Shown here: in pieces, positions 57,078 to 64,000 of the stretch
Layout of the letters: every line of letters begins with the position of its first letter
How positions within the stretch are numbered: the stretch's first letter is position 1
Assembly (NCBI RefSeq): GCF_004770045.1
Contig: NZ_RQFO01000017.1
Coordinates: forward strand, 558,001 to 622,000
Direction: 5' to 3'
Source of the DNA: Leptospira montravelensis
GTDB lineage: Bacteria > Spirochaetota > Leptospiria > Leptospirales > Leptospiraceae
Length of the DNA stretch: 64,000 nucleotides
Made by a program: the position numbers and the translations under genes
Notes under the pieces: model-generated
Database searches by the model: none
Told to the model about the DNA's origin: nothing
What the model saw: the letters and a program-made list of their open reading frames with translations, nothing else

Positions 57078-58455
57078 TACCATCGCGGCATTGTCCACTG
57101 CCCAAGGTCCCGGAGCGATTGGCATCCTTCGGGTATCGGGCTCTGCCGTATTGCCCATTGCCCTTGCCGTTCTACAAAAGAATGGATCTCCCCTTACAGA
57201 AGAATTTATAAAAAACCAAAAACGCACTGCTATTTTCTGTGATTTTGTTTCTGCCGATAAACCACTAGACCAAATTGTATTTTTTTATTTTCCTTCACCT
57301 AACTCATACACAGGTGAAGATTTAGCCGAATTCCATTTACATGGAAATCCAATTCTACTCAAACGTGCCTTACAAATTCTTTTTGATAAAGGAGCAAGGC
57401 CTGCACAGAAAGGTGAGTTTACAAAAAGAGCTTACTTAAATGGAAAAATCAATTTATCGGGTGCGGAAGCAATCGGTAGGCTCATTGAAGCACGTTCTCG
57501 ATACGAGTTGGAATTAGCACAAAAAAACGTATTTGGTGAAATTACCAAATTAAGTTCGAAAATCAGAAGTGATCTGATTTCACTCAAAGCAGAATGTGAA
57601 GCAGAAATTGATTTTTCAACCGAAGACTTAACCTTCGAAAGTTTAGAAGAAAGAAAAAATAGAATGATTTCTTTAAAAAATCTTTGTTCTAAATTAATCA
57701 AAGATTCGGAACGGGCGGAAACTTTAATTTTACAATCGACTGTTGTTTTATTTGGAGAACCAAACACTGGTAAGTCGAGCCTGATGAACTTACTGATAGG
57801 AAAAGATAGATCGATAATTTCAGATATTCCAGGCACAACTAGGGATTATATAGCAGAAGAATTGAGTTTGGATGGAATTCCAATTCGACTTGTGGACACT
57901 GCTGGAATTAGAGAAACATCGGATAACATAGAACAGATGGGAATTGAAAGAAGTAAACGTGAAGCCGATAGTGCCAACGTTAAATTACTTCTTATCGATG
58001 CTTCCGCACCATTCGACAAAAGTTCGTTTTTAACAAAACATAAAGAAAGACTAAGAGGAGCCATCCTTGTTGCCAATAAAATTGATGAAAAACATAAAGA
58101 TTGGAACCGAAACCAATTCGAGGATCTACAGAACGAATTCGAATTAGAAATTACTGAAATTTCCTGTAAAACCAAAGTTGGAATTCCCAAATTATTAGAA
58201 CTTTTAAAAACAAAACTTATTTCTAACGATAACTCAGAAGATATGGTTTTATTAGAAGATAGGCAAAGATTCCATATTCAAAAAATCGAAACCAGCTTAA
58301 CGGAAGCGATTCGACTTATGGAAGACAGTGCTCCCGCGGAAATTTATATCCAGGAAATCAATTCCTCTCTCAAAGAAATCGGGGAAGTCAATGGTCATGT
58401 GGATAATGAAGAAATCCTTGGAAGAATTTTTAGCAAATTTTGTGTTGGTAAATAA
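57070..58455 (+). CDS. mnmE: tRNA modification GTPase MnmE
   Basis: Acts with MnmG to make the 5-carboxymethylaminomethyl group on wobble uridine. 461 residues: N-terminal tetrahydrofolate-binding domain ([21 protein letters not shown]), helical domain, inserted G domain with [10 protein letters not shown] (G1), DIPGTTRDY (G2), DTAGIRET (G3), NKID (G4), and the C-terminal zinc-free C-x-G-K motif FCVGK with the formyl-group cysteine. Starts at TTG 57070, overlapping jag. mnmG is not nearby. Confidence 0.98.
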   Translation: MIDTIAALSTAQGPGAIGILRVSGSAVLPIALAVLQKNGSPLTEEFIKNQKRTAIFCDFVSADKPLDQIVFFYFPSPNSYTGEDLAEFHLHGNPILLKRALQILFDKGARPAQKGEFTKRAYLNGKINLSGAEAIGRLIEARSRYELELAQKNVFGEITKLSSKIRSDLISLKAECEAEIDFSTEDLTFESLEERKNRMISLKNLCSKLIKDSERAETLILQSTVVLFGEPNTGKSSLMNLLIGKDRSIISDIPGTTRDYIAEELSLDGIPIRLVDTAGIRETSDNIEQMGIERSKREADSANVKLLLIDASAPFDKSSFLTKHKERLRGAILVANKIDEKHKDWNRNQFEDLQNEFELEITEISCKTKVGIPKLLELLKTKLISNDNSEDMVLLEDRQRFHIQKIETSLTEAIRLMEDSAPAEIYIQEINSSLKEIGEVNGHVDNEEILGRIFSKFCVGK

Positions 58456-58480
58456 TTCGCAAAAACCTCAAAATTTCCGA

Positions 58481-58510
58481 TTGTCTATTCATCGAAATAG
58501 TATCTAATAG
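58481..58510 (+). promoter_or_regulatory. Candidate promoter for the Lys-rich exported protein gene
   Basis: TTGTCT (58481-58486) and TAATAG (58505-58510) with an 18-bp spacer, 25 bases before the ATG. GAGGT is a clear Shine-Dalgarno five bases before the start. Confidence 0.45.
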
Positions 58511-58535
58511 TCCCACATTCCATACGAGGTAAAAA

Positions 58536-58787
58536 ATGAAAAAATTTCTTGTGATTCTCTCTATTTTCTCTTTCAGCACTTTTGGTCTGTTTGCACAAAC
58601 AGAAGCAGACGAAGAGCCTACAATGCAAGCTGAAGAAGCTTCCGAAACCGTTAAACCTAAAAAAGAAAAAATGAACAACAAAGACGGTGAGAAAAAAGAG
58701 AAAAAGAATAATAAAAATGGCATGAAAAAGGCTAAAAAAGCTAAGAAAGCCAAAAAAGAGAAAAAAGCAAAAAAAGACGCTGAGTAA
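58536..58787 (+). CDS. Lysine-rich exported small protein, 83 aa
   Basis: Signal peptide MKKFLVILSIFSFSTFGLFA, then an acidic block (QTEADEEPTMQAEEASETV) and a very Lys-rich tail with KKAKKAKKAKKEKKAKK-type repeats up to residue 80. Charges of the two halves are opposite. No family recognised. Such tails may bind nucleic acid, peptidoglycan or membrane phosphates. It has its own promoter, Shine-Dalgarno and terminator, so it is a real one-gene unit. Confidence 0.8.
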   Translation: MKKFLVILSIFSFSTFGLFAQTEADEEPTMQAEEASETVKPKKEKMNNKDGEKKEKKNNKNGMKKAKKAKKAKKEKKAKKDAE

Positions 58788-58805
58788 TTTTAGCATTTTT
58801 GAATT

Positions 58806-58834
58806 AAAAAACCCCTGGAATCAGGGGTTTTTTT
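58806..58834 (+). terminator. Intrinsic terminator after the Lys-rich protein gene
   Basis: AAACCCCTG, loop GAAT, CAGGGGTTT and a T-run. A strong stem of nine pairs with a classical U-tract on the plus strand. Confidence 0.9.
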
Positions 58835-58851
58835 ATGCCCCAAGAAATCAA

Positions 58852-60489
58852 ATGAAACCATTCACAAAAAGAACCACCTATCTTCCATTAGTCTTAATTT
58901 TACTTTTTATAAATTCCTGTTCCAGTTCCAATGGAAAAGACCAAAAAATTTCAAATTTAAATCCTTTCCGTTTCCAATTCAAACTTAAATCCATTCCAAA
59001 GGAATTAAAAGGGGAAAGAATTTCTTACACTCTTACATTTTATTCCTGTTCTGATATCCAGGCTAGCGACTGTTATTCTCCAGTTTCTAAAAAAACATAC
59101 AATGTTACAAAACCACTGCAAGCCCTCTCAGACCAAATCAATTTCCAAGAATCGATTCCCAACCAATGGACACATCTTTCAATTCGTTTAGAGGGAATTG
59201 AGAAAGTTTACGGAAAATATTCACCTGGGCACAATCCATTTTGGGTTCAAAATTCCGATTCATATTTAAAAAATTCCAACATCACTCATGAATTTACTTT
59301 TGTAAGCCAAGAGAATTTAATTCCCGATCGCAAACAAGAAGAGTTAGCAAGTAAGTTTGCACCCATCCTTGTCTTTCACAAAGATAAAAAATACTTACCA
59401 ACTAATATAGAAAAGTATGCAGACTTCTTTCAGTCGAAAGAATACACACTTCCGAATAAAGATATTCGTCGCAAATCCCTTGGGGAGACCACTTGGAATT
59501 ATGTGGAATTTCCAGACCTACGAGAATCAGGAAAACAAACCCATTTGTATTATCATGTACGTTATGCCAAATCAACTGTATCGGGAACACAAGATATAGC
59601 CTTACCAGGTTTTAGAGACAATGGAAACTATTGGTATGATTTTGGAAACGGCGACATGGTTATTTCTTATTGGATTTGGTATGACTGGAATGAAGGACCA
59701 ACCAAGTTCGGTAACATCCACCAAGGGGATTTAGAATCTTATGCACTGCTTGTATCAAAGGAAGGAAAACCAAAACGAATTTTACTCACAGGCCATGACC
59801 ATATATTACTCGATACCGATTTTAGAAATATCAATTCAATAAAAAACCATCCCATCCTTTATGTAGCCAAAGGCAATATGGGTTCCGATGGAGGAAATCC
59901 AACTTCAGCTTATGGCGGTTATACGGTAAAACTCCATGCAGGAAATGCACTCTTTAATTATATTTCTGATCCTTGGGATGTATTTCCCAGTTTTGATCCT
60001 GAAAACTCCATTCTTATCATTCCCAAAGATGTATCGGACAAAGATTTAACGAGTGTTAAAATTGGCTCAGGCATTATCGATACATCTAAACAAACCAGTG
60101 AAGATTCTGAATTCGAAAACCAATATGTATCCACTCGTTATGTAGATGCCAGAAAAATGATCAAACAAAGAATTGAAAGACTGGTTGCTTGGGAAGAACC
60201 AGGTTGGGTGGGGTTACCTGCAGACAAAGATCCTGACGGCCACCATAAAGTAGATACAAGGTTATCCTCTTTTTTCCGGTTTCAAGGAAGACTCGGAAAA
60301 CATCCAAGATCCGATTTAAGGATTAGAGAATTACACCAATACGGCGAATCTCCAGAGAATGCTCCTTTCAAAACCAATATAGAACAACATTATACTTTTG
60401 AAAGTCCCAAATCAGAAAGATCCCATACGGACAGAGAAGGAAACTATGGACCAAAATTTATAGGGAATGATTCCACTCCACAAAAGTAA
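58852..60489 (+). CDS. Vps62-like lipoprotein, 545 aa
   Basis: Lipoprotein signal with FINSC (C23). The N-terminal domain (35-160) is an unrecognised beta-like region. From about 165 the sequence resembles Vps62/DUF946-like proteins: KFAPILVFHKDKKYLPTNIEKYADFF, then HLYYHVRYAKSTVSG, YWIWYDWNEGPTKFGNIHQGDLESYALLV, and YVAKGNMGSDGGNPTSAYGG. The closing region resembles the GNHEGDWE and HAS pattern seen in that family. Enzymatic activity is not known. Directly follows the strong terminator, so it must have another promoter, not identified. Confidence 0.7.
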   Translation: MKPFTKRTTYLPLVLILLFINSCSSSNGKDQKISNLNPFRFQFKLKSIPKELKGERISYTLTFYSCSDIQASDCYSPVSKKTYNVTKPLQALSDQINFQESIPNQWTHLSIRLEGIEKVYGKYSPGHNPFWVQNSDSYLKNSNITHEFTFVSQENLIPDRKQEELASKFAPILVFHKDKKYLPTNIEKYADFFQSKEYTLPNKDIRRKSLGETTWNYVEFPDLRESGKQTHLYYHVRYAKSTVSGTQDIALPGFRDNGNYWYDFGNGDMVISYWIWYDWNEGPTKFGNIHQGDLESYALLVSKEGKPKRILLTGHDHILLDTDFRNINSIKNHPILYVAKGNMGSDGGNPTSAYGGYTVKLHAGNALFNYISDPWDVFPSFDPENSILIIPKDVSDKDLTSVKIGSGIIDTSKQTSEDSEFENQYVSTRYVDARKMIKQRIERLVAWEEPGWVGLPADKDPDGHHKVDTRLSSFFRFQGRLGKHPRSDLRIRELHQYGESPENAPFKTNIEQHYTFESPKSERSHTDREGNYGPKFIGNDSTPQK

Positions 60490-60517
60490 TTTGATTCACC
60501 TTTATAATAAATTTAGA

Positions 60518-61429
60518 TCAAATCAGATCAACTAACTTTGCCTTGGTTAGTTCTTCTGGTTTGAATGGCTTTTCTTTTCGAATGTAATCAACCATTTCTT
60601 CACGGCGTGAATATCCAACACCAAGAACTGATTTTTGAATCACAAAGTCTTTCCATGTTTTAAAAGAGTGACCAAATTTTTCTCGGTCCAGTAACCTAGT
60701 GATTGATTCTTCATTTTCTCCCCAAACAAAAGGATTGGCACCGGTATGAAGAAGGTCTGTTAAACATTCCACCGCATCAGCCGAGGCAGATAAAAACAAG
60801 GCAGTATTTCCCAATTCGTCTTTTGTTTCTAATGAAACATTTCCTTCTTCTAAAAAATAAGAACATAACTCATGTAAGTTTCTTTCTGCAACCAAGTGGA
60901 GTGCTGTTTTCCCTTCCCTGTCTTTGTGTTGAATGAGATTCTGATACTTTGAAAGTAGCCCTTTCACTACCTCCAATCGACCTTCTACAACCGCTTCTAA
61001 AAATACCGATCTTCCTTCTTCATTTCGTAGAGAAACTATCTCTTCGGTTAATGAATCAACAAGAACTTCCCAAAGTGATTCTGCGGACTCAAGGACTGAC
61101 AAATGAAAGATAGTATTTCCATGTTTATCCCTTGCGAGAAGGTGATTTGAGTTTTTCCAAACAGAAACGGTATCCACTAAGATTTGGAGAAACGACTCTT
61201 TATTTTGATTTAGCACATCAAAGACTACGTTTCCTGGTGTGGCGTAAGGAGATAATGGAGCTGCACCTTTTTGGATGGCATGGCGGAAAAGTTCTGCGCT
61301 CTCCATCTTTAACATCCAAGAGAGCGCATTCGTTCCATAAGAATCTAATTCATTGGGATCTGCACCATCACTGATCTCAACATCCCAGTCTTCAATACTA
61401 CCTGATTTGGCTACGTCAATCAAACTCAT
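60518..61429 (-). CDS. Ankyrin-repeat protein, 303 aa
   Basis: Cytoplasmic repeat protein: about six ankyrin-like units with G-x-T/N-A/I-L/F-x-x-A/S patterns (ELDSYGTNALSWMLKM, DKHGNTIFHLSVLESA, NEEGRSVFLEAVVEGRLEVVKGLL, DREGKTALHLVAERNLHELCSYFL, DELGNTALFLSASADAVECLTDLL). It likely mediates protein binding. No enzymatic domain or signal peptide. It follows the GMC oxidoreductase by five bases on the same strand and is probably in its operon. Confidence 0.85.
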   Translation of the reverse strand: MSLIDVAKSGSIEDWDVEISDGADPNELDSYGTNALSWMLKMESAELFRHAIQKGAAPLSPYATPGNVVFDVLNQNKESFLQILVDTVSVWKNSNHLLARDKHGNTIFHLSVLESAESLWEVLVDSLTEEIVSLRNEEGRSVFLEAVVEGRLEVVKGLLSKYQNLIQHKDREGKTALHLVAERNLHELCSYFLEEGNVSLETKDELGNTALFLSASADAVECLTDLLHTGANPFVWGENEESITRLLDREKFGHSFKTWKDFVIQKSVLGVGYSRREEMVDYIRKEKPFKPEELTKAKLVDLI

Positions 61430-61434
61430 TTAGG

Positions 61435-63183
61435 TTATGATACGCGTTTCCTCACAGAAGTCGATTTTTTAACAGAAGATTTTTTAGGGACCGCTCCAAG
61501 GATCTTATCGAAACCTTTTTTGGTTTCAAATGTTAAAAATTGAGTGGCCACTTTGTCTTTCGTCGGCACAAAACTCATAGCACGTTCGGATAGGGCTGTG
61601 ATGGTCAAACTTGGATTCACTCCTAAGTTTACAGTAAGCATGGATGCATCACAAACTCGTAAGTTCTCATATCCATAAACTTTGTTTTCCAAATCGATCA
61701 CACCACGTTCTGAAGAATCAGCCACAATACAACCGCCCATAATATGTCCAGTGACTGGTGCGCTCAGTAGTGTATCATTTAAGGAACTTCTGGGAATTCC
61801 ACCCACAATTTCTGCCAATTTCCTTGTGAAAGCATTGGCGATCGGAATGTAAGTTGGTGTAGGTTCGCCAGTGGAAAGAGCGGAAGTGATGGTTCTTTGG
61901 AAAGGCCAAATGATTCTTCTTTTACGTACAAGTCGTACGCTATTGTCAACCGTTTGCATAACAAGTAAGATGATCGAATTTTTTGCAAATCCAACTGGGT
62001 TATGTGCTTTTAAAAAATAAATGGGATGGCGAAGCATAGTCCAAAAAAATTTAAGAGGTCTTGGAAACTTTCCTCCTCCATCAGTCATCACACTCGCAAG
62101 AACACCAAAAAAATCTGAACCTTTGGAATAACGAACCGGCTCAATATGCGTATTTTCGTCAGGATGGACCGAAGAGGTAATGGCAATTCCCCGCGAATAA
62201 TCCGCACCTTTACTCGCTGGAACTGTGACTGGAAGTACGGTTTCACTATTCGTTCGAACCGTATCACCTAACTTTTCAGATAACCGAATCATTTTGTTTT
62301 CTTGTTGCATTTTAAGAAGTAAGCCAACCGTTCCCATTACTCCGGCAGACAAAACCACTTGCTGTGAACGAAACTTTCTTTTCGGATAACCAAACCAACC
62401 TGTCGTACTGTTAGTTTCCAATTCATATCCAAACTCACCACTTGCCTCTGGATCAGGTAGGCCTTTTTCATTGAGAGGGATTAGAGAAGTAACTTTGGTT
62501 TCTGGAAGGATGACAGCACCTAACTTTTCTGCTAAGAATAAATAGTTTTTATCTAAAGTGTTTTTTGCATTATGGCGGCAACCCACCATACAACCACCAC
62601 AGAAATTACAAGGATCACGATCGGGTCCATCACCTCCAAAAAATGGGTCTTTAGGATCTTTTTTGTTTCCAAAGTAAATTCCTACAGGAGTTCTTCGAAA
62701 AGTATTTTCTTTGCCAAATGTTTTTGCTGTTTCTAAAAGCAGTTGGTCTGGTTCCCAAAGTTGTGGGTTTTCTGTCACACCTAACATGTGCTTAGCAACA
62801 TCATAATATGGTAATAGAGCCTTTTCCCCACCCATTTGGGAATACAAAGGTGAATTTAATACTTTGGAAGAAGGAACATACAAGGTACATGCATACACCA
62901 AGGAACCACCTCCCACACCAGATCCACTTACTAGTAAAAAATCATTGAGCAAATTGATTCTTTGAATTCCATAAAAACCTAACTTGGGCATCCATAAATA
63001 TTTTCGAAGGCTCCAATTGGTTTTGGGAAAGTCGGTAGATTTCCATCTTTTTCCAGATTCTATCACTAAAACTTTATAACCTTTTTGTGATAACCTGTAA
63101 GCAGAAACAGAACCGCCAAAGCCGGAACCGACTATAATAAAGTCATAATCAAAATTTTGTTCTTTTGGAATGGATGGACTCAT
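61435..63183 (-). CDS. GMC-family oxidoreductase (cholesterol-oxidase-like flavoprotein)
   Basis: FAD-dependent alcohol/sterol-type oxidoreductase, 582 residues. FAD motif [14 protein letters not shown] (18-31) with E42, [12 protein letters not shown] near 87-98, and the C-terminal block [19 protein letters not shown] characteristic of GMC enzymes. Residues 192-202 contain [11 protein letters not shown], a C-x-x-C-x-x-C-x-x-x-C pattern that could hold a metal or 4Fe-4S centre. The ATG at 63183 is preferred over a TTG at 63231 as AAGGA lies about ten bases upstream. A Lys-rich tail follows residue 565. Confidence 0.88.
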   Translation of the reverse strand: MSPSIPKEQNFDYDFIIVGSGFGGSVSAYRLSQKGYKVLVIESGKRWKSTDFPKTNWSLRKYLWMPKLGFYGIQRINLLNDFLLVSGSGVGGGSLVYACTLYVPSSKVLNSPLYSQMGGEKALLPYYDVAKHMLGVTENPQLWEPDQLLLETAKTFGKENTFRRTPVGIYFGNKKDPKDPFFGGDGPDRDPCNFCGGCMVGCRHNAKNTLDKNYLFLAEKLGAVILPETKVTSLIPLNEKGLPDPEASGEFGYELETNSTTGWFGYPKRKFRSQQVVLSAGVMGTVGLLLKMQQENKMIRLSEKLGDTVRTNSETVLPVTVPASKGADYSRGIAITSSVHPDENTHIEPVRYSKGSDFFGVLASVMTDGGGKFPRPLKFFWTMLRHPIYFLKAHNPVGFAKNSIILLVMQTVDNSVRLVRKRRIIWPFQRTITSALSTGEPTPTYIPIANAFTRKLAEIVGGIPRSSLNDTLLSAPVTGHIMGGCIVADSSERGVIDLENKVYGYENLRVCDASMLTVNLGVNPSLTITALSERAMSFVPTKDKVATQFLTFETKKGFDKILGAVPKKSSVKKSTSVRKRVS

Positions 63184-63235
63184 GGTTCGTTTTTCCTTGT
63201 TTATGCTGGGTAAGCGAAACCGAGTCTGCAAAGGA

Positions 63236-63267
63236 ATTCGATTTCTGTCAATTCGCTCTTATCGAAT
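63236..63267. promoter_or_regulatory. Inverted repeat in the divergent GMC / DUF2804 gap
   Basis: ATTCGAT (63236-63242) and ATCGAAT (63261-63267) are perfect inverted arms 25 bp apart. A minus-strand TTGACA (63251-63246) lies between them as a -35 for the GMC gene, with a poor -10. It could be an operator shared by the divergent genes. Confidence 0.3.
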
Positions 63268-63315
63268 CTGATAAAAACTTCTAGCCGAAAGTATTAAATC
63301 CTTTTAAATCGGTTC

Positions 63316-64000
63316 ATGCCTGAGATTAAAAAACAAATCCCACTACTCAATACCGATGGAACCCTCACAGAGGAAGGTTGGGCAAGGTCACCTCTATGGA
63401 CCTATAATCGCGAAAATATTGCAGCATCTGCATTAAGAATCAAAGAATGGGACTACTACTCTATTTTATCGCCTTCAAAAGATTTTGGAATAACAATCAC
63501 TGCATCTGACTTAGGTTATGCGGGGCTTTTTGCCATTTGTTTTTTGGATTTCAAAAAAGGAATATTCAAACAAATTGATACCCTTTCTGTATTACCTCTT
63601 GGTAAAACTGGATTCCCACTTGTGAATCATACTGGAGTCGTTCAATTTGAGGACAAAAAACTTCGTATCCGTTTTGAAACGATACCTGGGAAAAGAATAT
63701 TAGAATTTGAATCTAAGTCTTTTGAAGCTCCAGATGGAGGCAAAGGAATCCAAGGTAAAATTGAACTGAATGAACCAAAAATGGATTCCATGAATATCGC
63801 AACTTCCTGGAAAGAAAACAGAAAGGCATTTTATTATAATACCAAAATCAATTGTATGCCAGCAACTGGCCAAGTACAGGTGGGAAATACTAGTTATCAA
63901 TTTGATTCCCAAAAAGATTTTGGTGCATTGGATTGGGGACGTGGAGTTTGGACTTATAAAAATAGATGGTATTGGGGTTCCGTATCCGCATGGTTAGATG
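63316..64000 (+). CDS. DUF2804-family protein, C-terminus beyond the window
   Basis: Read directly; open from the ATG at 63316 to the window end, 228 residues. It begins MPEIKKQIPLLNTDGTLTEEGW, followed by ARSPLWTYNRENI and KEWDYYSIL, then ...GALDWGRGVWTYKNRWYWGS at the end, a motif pattern I associate with DUF2804, a lipocalin-like family of unknown function. It diverges from the GMC oxidoreductase by 132 bp. Roles in lipid handling are plausible only by family analogy. Confidence 0.8.
   Translation, partial: MPEIKKQIPLLNTDGTLTEEGWARSPLWTYNRENIAASALRIKEWDYYSILSPSKDFGITITASDLGYAGLFAICFLDFKKGIFKQIDTLSVLPLGKTGFPLVNHTGVVQFEDKKLRIRFETIPGKRILEFESKSFEAPDGGKGIQGKIELNEPKMDSMNIATSWKENRKAFYYNTKINCMPATGQVQVGNTSYQFDSQKDFGALDWGRGVWTYKNRWYWGSVSAWLD

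Noticed and set aside
58398..58406. TGTGGATAA, a DnaA-box match in mnmE
   Set aside because: A single box inside a coding region, no dnaA or AT-rich unwinding region nearby; not evidence of an origin, despite the rpmH-mnmE cluster often lying near oriC in other bacteria.

Overview
The window looks like chromosome from a spirochaete of the genus Leptospira, most likely a saprophytic-clade species such as L. biflexa. This is inference from the low-to-moderate G+C, frequent TTG/GTG starts, abundant short lipoprotein signal peptides, an MBOAT plus SGNH-type (DUF1574-like) pair, several SpoIIE-type phosphatases and GGDEF/EAL proteins, and the overall protein flavour. No database search was run. 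Coding density is very high. I saw no rRNA, tRNA, CRISPR array, insertion sequence or prophage, and no gene-free stretch longer than 300 bases.

Layout. 1-9 kb: a cut-off metallophosphoesterase, gpsA, a MAPEG-like protein, an alpha/beta hydrolase, map, a radical-SAM ArsS-type protein with its AhpD-like partner, and an acyl-CoA pair (enoyl-CoA isomerase/hydratase-like and long-chain acyl-CoA synthetase). 9-11 kb: a membrane-anchored MutS-family ATPase. 11-20 kb: a tightly packed minus-strand run in which a SpoIIE/TPR phosphatase, an AttH/CrtC-like protein, a Yej/Opp-type peptide ABC transporter without a binding protein, and an AsmA-like protein are adjacent or overlapping. 20-29 kb: ispF, nadA, lipoproteins including an LpoB-like and a COG3014-like pair, and ftsQ-ftsA-ftsZ. 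29-34 kb: a small exported protein behind an unusual array of palindromes, a secreted caspase-fold protease, and an MBOAT acyltransferase with its SGNH partner. 34-42 kb: recQ, a dihydroorotase, a PAS-GGDEF-EAL protein and pheT. 42-53 kb: a 7TMR-DISM/SpoIIE lipoprotein, gamma-carbonic-anhydrase-like protein, MFS transporter, thioesterase, a second GGDEF-EAL protein, a zinc CDF exporter, and a TetR gene divergent from a GST plus DAPG-hydrolase-like pair. 53-58.5 kb: the conserved rpmH-rnpA-yidD-yidC-jag-mnmE cluster (rpmH was read directly because it is short). 58.5-64 kb: a Lys-rich exported peptide, a Vps62-like lipoprotein, an ankyrin protein, a GMC oxidoreductase and a cut-off DUF2804 gene.

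How it fits together. Most genes are core metabolism, envelope biogenesis and cell division. Regulation seems dominated by partner-switching phosphatases and cyclic-di-GMP enzymes. The most distinctive signals are non-coding: three related palindromes of the form GATTAAnnTTAATC upstream of the exported 121-residue protein, a matched pair of 18-bp operators between the TetR gene and its target operon, an interrupted palindrome around the acyl-CoA synthetase promoter, and an rnpA frame that has no canonical start codon long enough to cover the family's first helix.
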